Positions 54,601-64,000 of a stretch of 64,000 bases of DNA are shown here, in pieces. The notes under the pieces are model-generated. The model was not told the DNA's origin and made no database searches. It worked only from the letters and a program-made list of their open reading frames with translations. Origin of the DNA: Tuwongella immobilis (lineage in GTDB: Bacteria > Planctomycetota > Planctomycetia > Gemmatales > Gemmataceae); the NCBI RefSeq assembly GCF_901538355.1, contig NZ_LR593887.1, positions 2,084,920-2,148,919 on the forward strand. The letters run 5' to 3'. Position numbers and translations under genes: made by a program. Every line of letters begins with the position of its first letter. Position 1 is the stretch's first letter.

Positions 54601-57600
54601 GCGGCGTCGATTCGGCGCATTTTCCAGCTCCTTTCCGATGAAATTGGCCAACTCACAGAAACCGCCCAAACATTGCAGGCGGCGTTGCCATTCGTCAGCC
54701 CGGTCGGCCCCAATCGAAGCGAATCCGGGGCCGAAGCCGCGCCGCGCACCACGTTGGCATCCGTGACACCGGCCCGCTCGATGTTCCGCGCCGCCGTCGC
54801 TGCCCCGGTCGATCAATATCTCACCGAGACACCCGAACCAACGGTTGATGGCTTGCGAGCGGCCGTGGAATCACCAATTCCCGGTGCCACCAAAGTGGTG
54901 CAGTCGCTGAATCTGACCGATTCCGACATTCGCATGCGCGCCACGCTGCGACTCACCCACGAATCGCTGCATGCGTTCCTACTCGGCGGCGAGGCGAATG
55001 CCTTGGGCATCCGCATTCAAGGCGAATTGCGCTTGATTGCCGCCCTGGAAATCGACTTGGAATGGGGCATCGATCTCGATGCCGACCCGCTTTCCGGAGA
55101 TGCGCTGTTTTTCCGCATCCACTCGTTTGCCGTCACCGCAACCGTCGATACTGCGACGCTGCAAGCCGGAATTGACATTGGCATTCTCGATGCGGAAGTT
55201 CGCAATGGCGATGTGGAACTCACCGCCCGCGCTCAAATCGGAGTCGTGGCCCGCGAGTTTCGCTTGTCGGAATTCATCGCTCAACCCTTGGGCTGGGCGA
55301 CAGGGACGATCACCTTAACGGGGAGCGCATCGGCGGCGTTGCCGGTGGTGGCTCGTGTCGCGGGCATCACGATTCCCGGCAATCCAATCTTGCGATTCGG
55401 CGTCTCGCAGATTGTCGCGGACCCGAATCAGGCGACGCAACCAACGCCGGATTGGAGCGATGCCGCGCCGTTGCGGGCATTCACGCAGAGTCGCGGCAAT
55501 CTCCTCCGCGACCAACTCGCGGCGGTCGGTGAATTTTTGGATAACCTCCAAGCCACGGACCTGCTCGCTGGTGTGGTGCCGCTGGTGGAAAATCTCCGCA
55601 TCGGCGATGCCCTGGATTTCAAGGCGGCATTCGATGCGGTCATCGGCTCCGCGACCCGCAGCAGCGACGGCGGCACGCCTTTCTCCACACTGGGCGGATT
55701 GCTGCAACTCATTCCCGGAATGACGGTTACGCAATACGATGCGACCACGCAGCAACTCGCGCTCAAACTCCGGCTGAATCATGCCTTGCCGGAATTGCCG
55801 GTGGGGTTCCAATGGAATCTCCCGGCAGGCAGTTTCGCGGGAGTGCAGACCGCTGCCCGGTTGACCGTGCGATCCGCCATCGAGTTGGATCTCGATTTGG
55901 TCATCGAATTATCACCCCTGAAGCGAGTCACCGAACAAACGACGCTGAATGAAATCGCGCAATTGGTGCGAAATACCGATTTCCCGCAAGCCAGTGGCCC
56001 GGATTTCGTCATTTGGACCGCAGCGGGGGATCGAATTGAGGTCGACTTATCCACCGCCGTCACGCTCGGGGATGCACTCGCCCGCATTCGCACAGCGGGA
56101 GCGGGCAATATCGAGGTACGTTTCGGCGAAGCGATCCCCGATTCGACCGACCGCTTGGACGTGATCGTGCTGACCGATCGCACGACCGGCACCGGAACCT
56201 TTCGTGTCGAGGCAACCTCTGCGAATCCATTCGCGGCGTCGCTGTTGGGAATTCTGACCACGGCGTTGGCCAGCTCGCCGACGCGCATTGTCGGCGATGT
56301 GCTGGCGATTGATTCCGCGACGCGAAAAGTCTGGCTGAAGCCGGGCAGCCGAATTTCGGGAAATTTGAGCTTGGTTGGCAACGATCTCGACGCGACCGCA
56401 CGGTTGGGGCTGGTCGGAATTGGCATTGTCGATGGCGCCGCACTTGGCACCGTCGAGGTGAATTTGCCACTCGCCGATCCGAATTTGATCGCCAATAGCG
56501 GCGGGCGAATTCTCCTCCGCGAACTCGGTGATGCGCTGGATACGCCCAGCCTGTTGTTCCCGGATGCCAGCATTCGTGGCACCGCGCAAGCGACGCTCCC
56601 CGTGCGATTGCAGCCGAATCCGCTCACACTCGCACTGGGGCCGAATCCGCGGGTGGTGCTCTCCTGGAACGATGACAATTTGCTGGATTTCAGCGTGCCC
56701 GTCATGCAGGTGACCACACACGACATGGACGGTCTGGACGTGCTGCGGAATCTGCAACTGCCGGATTTGCGGGCCGGGTTCGACGCCCTGGGCAACTACT
56801 TCCATTCGCTGGAAGCGTTGGCGTTGCTCGGGGAGAAGATCCCGATCATCGAAAAGAGCATCGCCGAAATCATTGGCTTCGATGAAGAATTCCGCATCGT
56901 GTTGGATGCGGTTCGGCGATTTGGCAGCGATCCGAATCAACTGTTGGGCGAACTGGCGCAGACGTTGGAGGCACTCATCGGCGTCGATGGCGTCTCGGTG
57001 CGGTTCGATGCCGCCACGAAATCGCTGCTGATCGATCTGCGGTTTCAACGATCGCTGAACACCGAATTGGCGGTGCATCTGTCGGCGGGAATGATTGCCG
57101 GCGGATTGGTCGATGTGCAAGGCGGGGGCAAAGTCGCGGCCCATGCCGGACTCGATTTCCGGCTGAAATTTGGCATCGATCTGACAACGCCCGGCCAACC
57201 ACGCGCCTTTTTGCATGAAGATACGCAGATGGATGCGACGCTGCGTGTCGCCGGAACCGGCCTGAATTTCACGGCGGCAGTTGGGCCACTGGGGTTGTTT
57301 ATTCGCAATGGATCGGTGGCGATTGATGCCGATGGCGCGGCCAACTCCACCGATCCGGCCCGATTCCGAATCGATGTCGATGCGCCCGGCGCTGCCACGC
57401 GGCTGTACCTGGATCAACCAATTCTCCAATCGACGCAGGTTTCGTTGGTCGGGGCGGCGGATGCGAATTTGCCCGTGTTTTTCCCCACCGCCAGTCAGCC
57501 GCTCGATCCCGCGAAGCCGAATTTGAATCTGCGTGTGCCGAATCTGTCGCTGCCGCAGCAAATCACCATCGATGCCCCGGATTTCGCCGCGTTTGCAGCC

Positions 57601-60600
57601 GGGCAGGATCTTTCCGCCACGCTCAATGCGATGATCGATGGCTGGGACGGGATTTTCCGCGTGCTGGAAGATGCGCTCGATGGCCGCGTCTTGGGCGTGG
57701 AAATTCCGCTGATCGGCAGCCAGCTCCGCGAGGCATCCCGATTCCTGCTCGATCTGCGGCAAAAAGTCGTGGACAATCTCAATCAAGCGGGGCAAAAGAC
57801 GCTCGAATTCGTGCGGCAAAAGCTGTTCGAGGCGCTTGGCCCCGGCGGGTTGGACTGGCTGAAGGATGTCAATCGCGATGGGGCGATTTCCGCTGCGGAT
57901 ATCGGCGTGTCGCCGAACAACCCGACGCTCAGCACCGATACGATTTTCTTTGATTTCCAACTTGGAAAATCGCTGGGAATTGTCGATGTGCCGGTCGGAT
58001 TCGATCTCGGATTGCCGAATTTGGGCCTGTCGCTCAACGGGGCGACCCGCGTTGAATTGGGCTTCGATTTGGGCCTTCGCGTTGGGCTGAGTCGGTCGCA
58101 GGGCTTCTTCCTGGACACCGCTTCGGTGGCACGTGATGTGGCGACTGGGCAGCCGTTGGCGGTGGTGGATGGCCGCCCGGCAGAATTGCGGCTGCGGGTG
58201 CGAGCCACCACTCCCGGACTGCAAGCCACCGGCAAGCTCGGATTCCTGGAGCTTTCCGCTCGAGATGCGCTCGGCAGCGATGGGCAGGCCACCCATGCCA
58301 CGGCGACATTTGCGGTCGATTTCCGCGATCCCAGCGGAGATGGGCGGCTGACGCTCACCGAGGCGCTGACCACGTCATTTGAACGCATGGTGGCCGGGCG
58401 AATCACTCTGCAAACTGCCGTCAATTTGGACCTCACCGCCGGATTCGGAAATGCGCAGTTTCCCAGCGTTTTGGCCGATTTCCGGTTAACGTGGAACCTG
58501 CTCGACATCGACACCACACAGACCCAGAATGCGACTGCGCTGTCGGTCGATTTCGGGAATGTGCGGATCAACCCCGGTCAGGTGATTCGCAACTTTGTGG
58601 CGTCGGTTCTGGGCGAAATCAACAAAGTGCTGGAACCCATCCGCCCGGTGTTGGAATTCCTGACCTCGCCGATTCCGCTGATTTCCGACTTGGCTGGTTC
58701 TTCGGTGACATTCTTGGACATCGCGCGGCTATTCGGCAAAGTCAGCGATGGCACGCAGAAAATGATCAATGCCGCCACCATGCTGGTCGGTTTGGCCCGC
58801 GATGCCGAGATTTTCACCGCCGATGGCGAAATCCGCATGGGGGCGTTCCGCATTCTGGACGACCTCCGCAATGTCGGGGCGGGCTCGGTGACTTCGCTGC
58901 AAATCACGCCGCCGAGTATCTCCCCGGAAATTCAGCTCGAAGGCACACCGGGAGCGAAGGAATTTTTCGATCGTGCCCGAAATGTTCCCAGCGATGCAGC
59001 GGGTTCGACGGGGTTAAGTTTCCCGTTTCTGACGCGGCCGATGGATGTCTTCAAACTGCTGCTGGGGCAGGATATCGACCTGTTTTTCTACGATATGCCG
59101 ACGTTGAGCGTCGGGACGGGGTTTGAGAAATCGTTCTGGATCTTCCCGCCGTTTCTCAGTGTGGGATTCGGCGGCTACATTCGTGCGGTGGCCGATCTCG
59201 ATTTCGGCTTCGATACCGCAGGATTGCGGAAATTCCTGAATACCAACAACGTCGCCGACGTGTTCGATGGCTTCTACGTGGCCGGTCTCGATCGCGCTGG
59301 GCGGCCGCGTCCGGAATTTATCCTGCAAGGCGGTCTCTATGCCTCGGCTCAACTCGGGGGGACGTTCGATTTCGGGATTGGCTCGCTGACGTTGGCCGCC
59401 GGGGCGCGAGGTGGGGTGTTCGCCGATATTGCCTTGGATTTACGCAACCCCGATGGCGATCCTGCGGGCAAAGTCCGTGTCTCGGAATTGCTCCAAGGAT
59501 TTGCCGCAAGCCCATTCGGGATCTTCAACGCATCCGGTTCGATTTATGCGGGATTGAACGCCTTCGTCAAAATCCAACTGGAAATCGACCTGTTTTTGGC
59601 CAGCATCACCATCACGATCATCGATGCCCAAACGCAGTTGCTCGGAATTACCTTGTTGGATTTCCGCGGTGGGTCGCAGCCGATCACGCCGCCAGACATT
59701 GCCCGGCTGGAAGGCCGCAATCTGCGCCTGCTGGGGACGACCGGCAACGATACCTTCCAACTCCGTCGCGGGGCGGCAGCAGACGAGATTATCGTCACCT
59801 CCAAGGGGCAAACGGTCTCGTTCCGCGGCGTCGATCAGATCATCGGCGACCTGGGCGAGGGCAACGACACCGTGCTGGTCGATGCCACAGTGCTGACGGC
59901 GGTGAATCTGCAAGGCGGAACCGGCAACGACACGCTGACCGTGCAAGGCAACGGCCCTGCAACGCTTTCCGGCGGCGATGGCGATGATACGCTGCAATCC
60001 GGCGGCGGAAATGACTGGCTGTTGGGCGGTGCGGGGAATGATCTGCTCATCGCTGGGCGCGGTCGAGATACGCTCGAAGGGGGCGAAGGCAATGATCGGC
60101 TCGTTGCCGGAGATGGGGCCGATTCGCTCGCCGGCGGCGGCGGCAATGACACGCTCGAAGGGGAAGCTGGCGACGATACGTTGCACGGCGAAGCGGGCGA
60201 TGATTCGCTGCTCGGCGGGCTGGATAACGACTCGCTGACCGGTGGCGATGGCAACGATACGCTGGATGCCGGCGATGGCCGCGATACGGTCTTTGGGAAT
60301 GCGGGGAATGATCGCATTCTCGGCGGGTTGGGGAACGATGAACTCGACGGTGGCGACGGCAACGATTTCATCGATGGCGGGGCCAACAACGACAGCATTC
60401 GCGGGGGGGATGGCAACGATGTGCTGTACGGTGGCGCCGGCAGCGATACCGTGCGCGGGGATGCGGGCGATGACCGGATTGTCGCTGGGCAGAACCTCGT
60501 CGGCAACGATGCGGGGGTGACGCATCTGCTCGACGGCGGGACGGGAAATGACACGATTCATGGCGATTTGGGCGATGATTCGCTCCTCGGTGGCGATGGC

Positions 60601-63600
60601 GACGATCAGCTTTTTGGCCAAGGTGGAAACGACTCGCTGACCGGTGGCCTGGGGAATGATTCACTTGTGGGCGGTGCGGGGAACGACACGCTGCTCGGCG
60701 GTTGGGGGCGGGACACGCTGCTGGGCGGTGTGAGCGAATTCGACACAGCGGATGCCAACGAACGGAATGAACTATGGGGCGATGAACGGCCCGGAGCGGA
60801 CCCGTTTTCCACGCCGGATCAGCATGCCGATCGCATCTACGGTGCCGCCGGTCGGGACACGATTTGGGGCGGCCTTTCCGATGATTGGATTCATGGCCAA
60901 GCCGGGGCGGATTGGATCAGCGGCGATGCCGGAAATGACACGATTCTCGGCGGAATTGGGGCGGATACGCTTTTCGGCGAGGCGGGTGATGATTCGCTGC
61001 TGGGGGATGCCGGGGATGATGTGCTGATCGGCGGGCAAGGCGATGACACGCTCGATGGCGGGGATGATTTTGACGTGCTGTGGGGCGGCGTGGCGGTGAT
61101 CGCGCCGGGGGCGTTGGATGTTCGGCAATCGGCGGCATTTGAGACGCTGATTCTCGACCCGACTGCATATTCGTTCGCACTGTTGGTCAATCCGACCGGC
61201 GAAATGATGCCGAAAAATGCGCCGATTGTGCTCGCGGGATTGTCCGTGGATGGTCAAACCGGGGATGGCCAAGATTCCTTGCAGGGTGGAACGGGGAATG
61301 ATTGGCTGTTCGGCGGTGGGGATCGCGATACGCTCGATGGCGGGGCGGGGAGCGATTACCTCGATGGGGGCAGCGGCGAAGATTTCTTGCAGGGCGGTGC
61401 CGATGATGATGTGATTCGCGGCGGATCGGGCAACGATTTCCTCCGCGGTGGCGATGGCATCGATCATCTCTTCGGCGAGTCTGGCAACGATTTGCTGTTG
61501 GGCGATGCCGGGCGAGTTGTCACCGTGAATGGCGTCACGACGCATCTCTTGCGCGGGCAACGACTTTGGGGTGGATCTGGCATCGATACGCTGATGGCCT
61601 ATGCTCCCAGCGATAACCCCGTGTTGGAGTCGTCGCAATATGGCGATGAACTGCACGGTGGCGCGGATGGAGATTTCCTGTACGGCAATTTGCGTCGGGA
61701 ATTCCTGTTCGGCGAAGGCGGCGATGATACGCTCGTTGGCGATTGGCTGGCCGGACCGAATTACGCGATGTCGGCTCGACCGCATCTCGATGGTGGGAGC
61801 GATGCGCTGTTTGGTGGCAGTGGGTTTGATCGCTTAGCGGGCGGTGGCGGCGATGATGTCCTGTGGGGCGGCGCGGACGGCGACCGACTCGAAGGCAACG
61901 AAGGCCGCGATTCGCTCTATGGCGGCGGCTGGAATGATGTGTTCGTGCTCGACAGCCTGCCCGAATATACCATCGGTGGCGATGTCTTCGATGGCGATTG
62001 GGACATTGACACCGATAATCGGACCTTTGTGGGTGAACTTGCGACCGACATTTTGCTCATCGAAGGAACGCAGCTGGATGATACGATTTTGCTCAGTCAG
62101 GATGCCAAATCTGAGCAACTTCGGGCGGATATCAACGGCGTTACCATCTATGTCGATTGGCGGCGGGATGGCGTGGCCCAAGTTGAACAGATTCGCATCA
62201 GTGGATTCAGTGGCGACGATTGGCTCGGGTTTGCAGATGATGCGACGGCGCAATTGCTGAGCCAAACCAACGGGAAAGCGACGATTCCGCTGGTCGATCC
62301 GCTCTGGCAGGAACGCGATGAATGGGCCAGCATGATCGACGGTGGATCGGGCAATGACACGCTCATGGGGTCGTCCGGCCGCGACCATCTCGACGGCGGC
62401 GCAGGGAGTGATGAGCTGTACGGCATGGCGGGGCACGATCGCCTCTGGGGGGATTTGTCGCTGGATGTGGCCAATGACGGCGATCTGGATCGGCTTTATG
62501 GCGGGCAGGGGAACGATGACCTGATTGGTGGCGGCGGGCGAAACGAAATCTATGCCTGGTCGCGCAATCCGTTTCTGGGTGGGCAGTTCGGTGTGTTCGT
62601 CGATTCCAACGGGCGATTGGTCGATTCCAGCGGCGATGCCAATGGAGATGGCTTGCTGGACGATGGGTCGGGGAAACCGGCGTATTCGCTCGAAGATACG
62701 GGGTTGAATCGCAATTTGGGCGGGCCGAATCGGGATTTGCTCTACGGCGGAACGGGGCTGGATTTTCTGGAGGGGAATGGGCCGACTGGGCCGGATGTCG
62801 CGGCTGAAGATCGCGATGTGTTGCTGGATCGCAACAATCAACCGTTCGATGCTCGGGATGCGGGGCTGGCGGGAGAGGCCTGGAAGGAATACGCCCGGCA
62901 AAGCGATCAAGTTTGGTATTATTCCGGCAGCAATAAAAACGATGTGATTACGGTCGATTACGTCACCGAACCCGGCGGGCTGCTTTCCGCGCGGCATCTG
63001 ATTACCCGATTGACCGAAAATCAGGGTAATTTCACCTTTGATGCGCAGGTGCAACTGGCGTTTGATGCGGTGGGCAAAGATGGCAAGCCGGTCTGGGCCG
63101 ATGGTGGGAACTGGTTCAATCCCGAGACGTTGCAGTTCGAGCCAGGCAGTGATTTATCGAGCGTTTTGCCCGCCGATCGGGATGTTTTCGCAATCATTAT
63201 TGATGCATTTGGCGGCGATGACCGCATTCAAGTGGGGCCGACGGTGCTGCGCTCGGTTTGGATCGACGGCGGAACGGGAAATGATCGCATTGAGGTCAGC
63301 TCCGGCACGCCGCTGCTCCCCGATCGCACCGAAACGCCCAGTCGGAACGATGCCAGCCAGTCGGCCTATTCGCTGGGGACTATCGATGGCAATCGACGCA
63401 TCATCGGCTTGACGCTCGACTCGCCCACCGACATCGATTGGTACGATTTCCAACTCGCGCAGCCACCCCGAGTTGGCGAATCGCTGCACGTGGTGAGTTT
63501 GGCCTCGGCCGATGGCGTGGTCGTGGAACTGTTCGGAATCGTCAATACGCCTGACGGCCCCCAGTTGGAATCGTTGCGGGTCTCGCAAGATGGCAGACTG

Positions 63601-64000
63601 AATCTCGCCGGACTATTGCCACAAACCAAGTATTCGCTGCAAATCCGGAGCAATCGCACACCGACCCGCTATGAATTGACGTTTTCGGCGGGGGATTCCG
63701 GGGAAATCGGGACGCCGAACGATCTGCCGCAATCGCCGACAGCGTTGGGGAATTTCTCGCAAATTGGTCGAAATCTCGGCTTTTCGCTGCATCTGCCCAG
63801 TGATGTCGATTGGTACGAATTCAACTTGGAACAACTCGGAACCGCTGGCGATTCGTTCCGAATCATTCCCGAATTCACGGGGGAATTGATCGTAGAATTG
63901 TATGGAAATGATCTTTCGACGCCAATTCAGACACAGCGCGGGTATGGCCCGATTGATCCAGCGGTGATCTCGCTGGCGGGGATGGCGGCGGGGAAATATC
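51610..64000 (+). CDS. Giant multidomain RTX (hemolysin-type calcium-binding) surface protein, 3'-truncated by window
   Basis: Reading frame open from ATG at 51610 to the right edge, more than 4130 codons. Residues 22-33 have the planctomycete signature [12 protein letters not shown]. Domains visible: lipase/hydrolase-like (about 45-330, GHGTG at 165-169, nucleophile position Gly); peptidoglycan-binding-like (about 648-715); LAS metallopeptidase-like (about 750-905: His815, Asp822, HVH 897-899); a long beta-rich region of unknown type (about 1090-2700) with EF-hand-like loops at 2086 and 2240; RTX repeats GGxGxDxL (about 2710-3720); and PPC-like segments with DIDWYDFQL and DVDWYEFNL (after about 3925). 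Ca-dependent folding and export are inferred. It is divergent from an ECF sigma gene. Confidence 0.92.
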   Translation, partial: MEPTRNTHAASRNSSPRDARLRVEQLEDRNLLSSNLLHPTQVATLLGGPVAGVTIITHGRTTNGDELAELAQAIVSRSNGILLDYDVIGSQVNSGFDPTQSTLPQSPAQAKNRQVVILYDWTPDATIANTGYAEAAGDSLFTMLVGLGVISHTQPNNQVPLHFIGHGTGAVVTSEAVERLAERKVPVSQVTYLDPHDFLQPGAPLFDAEQELNRLGQPALTNDPGIAESERRQAYGVSVWSNVAFSDVFYQTRGKGPSGIGTTQEGRPIPGAANFLQNAILRDDLPGTDTEQIWRNYLNTVNNSASTTGYAWSPVRNPSRTNLPLSMFFEDLNISDYHYLDPRPDQDHEHSPTVLVNRTTGTPNRAGLAAQGLTTFKIIEGGWAPRNSRWEISNGDFDHRGQGAYLPGWSQAGGGGTAPVVVDPTNGNAYLRLDAAFPSRTHADLLLPSVSSALVMDVWVPSPQVGDALVVKLDGLTVGRIEMLSLPLESRTGWSTQRLDLPNWTRGQIANLQIELVRTGAPTPTEIRIDRLRFAPVMQMGTGDVLDLNLASLIRGEQYQLTNLSQLQAIGTVIDSPERILQTGRLRFAPHLDNNLAGDQFPGSQSPGWQGTRQLEWQIDGRPLTVFVDVTHGFSTSGPQAVSISAGETETLRLQQRLRYLGYVGAGKEKRELPQLTGEIDSLTRSSIAVFQAAIDPNGFQPWVQSGTLNSRTVNWLNTREAPRWMELIDPDPQPAGQFDPTKVIGAFDLIPMKNPNNGNARDGVIPQIERWGTSWMIETIQNVTQLPGMGGLLINGLSTEYGPDAALAKTHKTHSNGMVVDIATTKSIQNASAGEGLTAAEQRIVDWLFAFQDNSVAGTWISTILHTNLKIINAFNARDINQGLGIAAYDVTHDTHVHLQFRPAANERQYRWAVPDKAQAASPGQALNAAEQGLLDRLIDAQRTNRILRVEHPNAKLINAFNAIDGNAGIGVVGGVAKQLRVTASAKPARRIEAGQAASIRRIFQLLSDEIGQLTETAQTLQAALPFVSPVGPNRSESGAEAAPRTTLASVTPARSMFRAAVAAPVDQYLTETPEPTVDGLRAAVESPIPGATKVVQSLNLTDSDIRMRATLRLTHESLHAFLLGGEANALGIRIQGELRLIAALEIDLEWGIDLDADPLSGDALFFRIHSFAVTATVDTATLQAGIDIGILDAEVRNGDVELTARAQIGVVAREFRLSEFIAQPLGWATGTITLTGSASAALPVVARVAGITIPGNPILRFGVSQIVADPNQATQPTPDWSDAAPLRAFTQSRGNLLRDQLAAVGEFLDNLQATDLLAGVVPLVENLRIGDALDFKAAFDAVIGSATRSSDGGTPFSTLGGLLQLIPGMTVTQYDATTQQLALKLRLNHALPELPVGFQWNLPAGSFAGVQTAARLTVRSAIELDLDLVIELSPLKRVTEQTTLNEIAQLVRNTDFPQASGPDFVIWTAAGDRIEVDLSTAVTLGDALARIRTAGAGNIEVRFGEAIPDSTDRLDVIVLTDRTTGTGTFRVEATSANPFAASLLGILTTALASSPTRIVGDVLAIDSATRKVWLKPGSRISGNLSLVGNDLDATARLGLVGIGIVDGAALGTVEVNLPLADPNLIANSGGRILLRELGDALDTPSLLFPDASIRGTAQATLPVRLQPNPLTLALGPNPRVVLSWNDDNLLDFSVPVMQVTTHDMDGLDVLRNLQLPDLRAGFDALGNYFHSLEALALLGEKIPIIEKSIAEIIGFDEEFRIVLDAVRRFGSDPNQLLGELAQTLEALIGVDGVSVRFDAATKSLLIDLRFQRSLNTELAVHLSAGMIAGGLVDVQGGGKVAAHAGLDFRLKFGIDLTTPGQPRAFLHEDTQMDATLRVAGTGLNFTAAVGPLGLFIRNGSVAIDADGAANSTDPARFRIDVDAPGAATRLYLDQPILQSTQVSLVGAADANLPVFFPTASQPLDPAKPNLNLRVPNLSLPQQITIDAPDFAAFAAGQDLSATLNAMIDGWDGIFRVLEDALDGRVLGVEIPLIGSQLREASRFLLDLRQKVVDNLNQAGQKTLEFVRQKLFEALGPGGLDWLKDVNRDGAISAADIGVSPNNPTLSTDTIFFDFQLGKSLGIVDVPVGFDLGLPNLGLSLNGATRVELGFDLGLRVGLSRSQGFFLDTASVARDVATGQPLAVVDGRPAELRLRVRATTPGLQATGKLGFLELSARDALGSDGQATHATATFAVDFRDPSGDGRLTLTEALTTSFERMVAGRITLQTAVNLDLTAGFGNAQFPSVLADFRLTWNLLDIDTTQTQNATALSVDFGNVRINPGQVIRNFVASVLGEINKVLEPIRPVLEFLTSPIPLISDLAGSSVTFLDIARLFGKVSDGTQKMINAATMLVGLARDAEIFTADGEIRMGAFRILDDLRNVGAGSVTSLQITPPSISPEIQLEGTPGAKEFFDRARNVPSDAAGSTGLSFPFLTRPMDVFKLLLGQDIDLFFYDMPTLSVGTGFEKSFWIFPPFLSVGFGGYIRAVADLDFGFDTAGLRKFLNTNNVADVFDGFYVAGLDRAGRPRPEFILQGGLYASAQLGGTFDFGIGSLTLAAGARGGVFADIALDLRNPDGDPAGKVRVSELLQGFAASPFGIFNASGSIYAGLNAFVKIQLEIDLFLASITITIIDAQTQLLGITLLDFRGGSQPITPPDIARLEGRNLRLLGTTGNDTFQLRRGAAADEIIVTSKGQTVSFRGVDQIIGDLGEGNDTVLVDATVLTAVNLQGGTGNDTLTVQGNGPATLSGGDGDDTLQSGGGNDWLLGGAGNDLLIAGRGRDTLEGGEGNDRLVAGDGADSLAGGGGNDTLEGEAGDDTLHGEAGDDSLLGGLDNDSLTGGDGNDTLDAGDGRDTVFGNAGNDRILGGLGNDELDGGDGNDFIDGGANNDSIRGGDGNDVLYGGAGSDTVRGDAGDDRIVAGQNLVGNDAGVTHLLDGGTGNDTIHGDLGDDSLLGGDGDDQLFGQGGNDSLTGGLGNDSLVGGAGNDTLLGGWGRDTLLGGVSEFDTADANERNELWGDERPGADPFSTPDQHADRIYGAAGRDTIWGGLSDDWIHGQAGADWISGDAGNDTILGGIGADTLFGEAGDDSLLGDAGDDVLIGGQGDDTLDGGDDFDVLWGGVAVIAPGALDVRQSAAFETLILDPTAYSFALLVNPTGEMMPKNAPIVLAGLSVDGQTGDGQDSLQGGTGNDWLFGGGDRDTLDGGAGSDYLDGGSGEDFLQGGADDDVIRGGSGNDFLRGGDGIDHLFGESGNDLLLGDAGRVVTVNGVTTHLLRGQRLWGGSGIDTLMAYAPSDNPVLESSQYGDELHGGADGDFLYGNLRREFLFGEGGDDTLVGDWLAGPNYAMSARPHLDGGSDALFGGSGFDRLAGGGGDDVLWGGADGDRLEGNEGRDSLYGGGWNDVFVLDSLPEYTIGGDVFDGDWDIDTDNRTFVGELATDILLIEGTQLDDTILLSQDAKSEQLRADINGVTIYVDWRRDGVAQVEQIRISGFSGDDWLGFADDATAQLLSQTNGKATIPLVDPLWQERDEWASMIDGGSGNDTLMGSSGRDHLDGGAGSDELYGMAGHDRLWGDLSLDVANDGDLDRLYGGQGNDDLIGGGGRNEIYAWSRNPFLGGQFGVFVDSNGRLVDSSGDANGDGLLDDGSGKPAYSLEDTGLNRNLGGPNRDLLYGGTGLDFLEGNGPTGPDVAAEDRDVLLDRNNQPFDARDAGLAGEAWKEYARQSDQVWYYSGSNKNDVITVDYVTEPGGLLSARHLITRLTENQGNFTFDAQVQLAFDAVGKDGKPVWADGGNWFNPETLQFEPGSDLSSVLPADRDVFAIIIDAFGGDDRIQVGPTVLRSVWIDGGTGNDRIEVSSGTPLLPDRTETPSRNDASQSAYSLGTIDGNRRIIGLTLDSPTDIDWYDFQLAQPPRVGESLHVVSLASADGVVVELFGIVNTPDGPQLESLRVSQDGRLNLAGLLPQTKYSLQIRSNRTPTRYELTFSAGDSGEIGTPNDLPQSPTALGNFSQIGRNLGFSLHLPSDVDWYEFNLEQLGTAGDSFRIIPEFTGELIVELYGNDLSTPIQTQRGYGPIDPAVISLAGMAAGKY
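59733..62800 (+). repeat. RTX nonapeptide repeat region within the giant gene
   Basis: Tandem units of the form GGxGNDxL recur, for example [24 protein letters not shown] and GGSGNDFL, in several blocks separated by spacer domains (near 60740-60830, 61070-61240, 61950-62280). Each repeat pair can bind calcium in a parallel beta-roll. The spacers are not repeats and may be separate small domains. Confidence 0.9.

Noticed and set aside
56047-58296. 749-residue open frame on minus
   Set aside because: It is antisense to the giant gene; composition is Gln/His/Arg-rich as expected for a shadow frame.
60242-60520. Short frames within the RTX region on plus
   Set aside because: They are alternative-frame products of the repeat and have no ribosome sites.
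59733-62800. Regular repeats as possible CRISPR array
   Set aside because: The repeats are in frame, vary in sequence and encode GGxGxD units; there are no identical repeats with unique spacers and no cas genes.

Overview
The window looks like the chromosome of a planctomycete (Planctomycetota), most likely a member of the Gemmataceae. The evidence is a combination typical of that group: a DUF1559 protein with a prepilin-type N-terminus, large membrane-anchored Ser/Thr kinases with TPR or WD-like C-termini, an ECF sigma factor paired with such a kinase, N-terminal LE(S/D)R signatures on surface proteins, an FG-GAP/Calx-beta surface protein, and one very large RTX-repeat gene. The species assignment is inference. 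No rRNA, tRNA or CRISPR array was seen.

Left part (1-31 kb), mostly housekeeping. The 3' end of an RND efflux pump gene is followed by a ribosomal protein L3 gene standing alone and by a short Hsp70. A minus-strand run then carries an S41-type protease homologue, the ribosome GTPase RsgA and a secreted coiled-coil protein. A histidine phosphatase and a small histidine kinase follow on plus. Next is a translationally coupled minus-strand run glgA-galT-(degenerate REC-GGDEF)-pxpB, then a 1650-residue FHA/coiled-coil/pseudokinase protein and a pair of HtrA-like genes, one with an intact triad and one degenerate with an embedded PDZ domain. After these come a PI-PLC-like phosphodiesterase, a PQQ-type propeller protein, two Hsp20 genes behind a candidate sigma-54 promoter, inorganic pyrophosphatase, and the succinate dehydrogenase operon sdhC-sdhA-sdhB.

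Middle part (31-46.5 kb), accessory. It holds a TPR Ser/Thr kinase, a secreted protein of unknown function, a GNAT acetyltransferase, a Calx-beta/FG-GAP surface protein and, divergently, a secreted discoidin/pectate-lyase-like protein. A 155-residue protein that is about 41% Met plus Cys, a 71-residue small protein, an IS701-like transposase with an internal deletion, a DUF1559 protein and a small lipoprotein follow. Three copies of a shared 24-nt element precede three of these genes, and a perfect 20-bp inverted repeat lies between two of them.

Right part (46.5-64 kb). A kinase/WD-like gene and its ECF sigma factor point left. A giant gene points right from 51610 and is still open at the window end (more than 4130 codons). 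It has a planctomycete N-terminal signature, a lipase-like domain, a peptidoglycan-binding-like domain, a LAS-type metallopeptidase-like domain, a long beta-rich middle, about 1000 residues of RTX calcium-binding repeats and PPC-like repeats.

A recurring theme is enzyme-like domains whose catalytic residues are missing (S41 protease, HtrA-like, pseudokinase, REC-GGDEF, lipase-like), mostly next to or fused with intact signalling or export functions.
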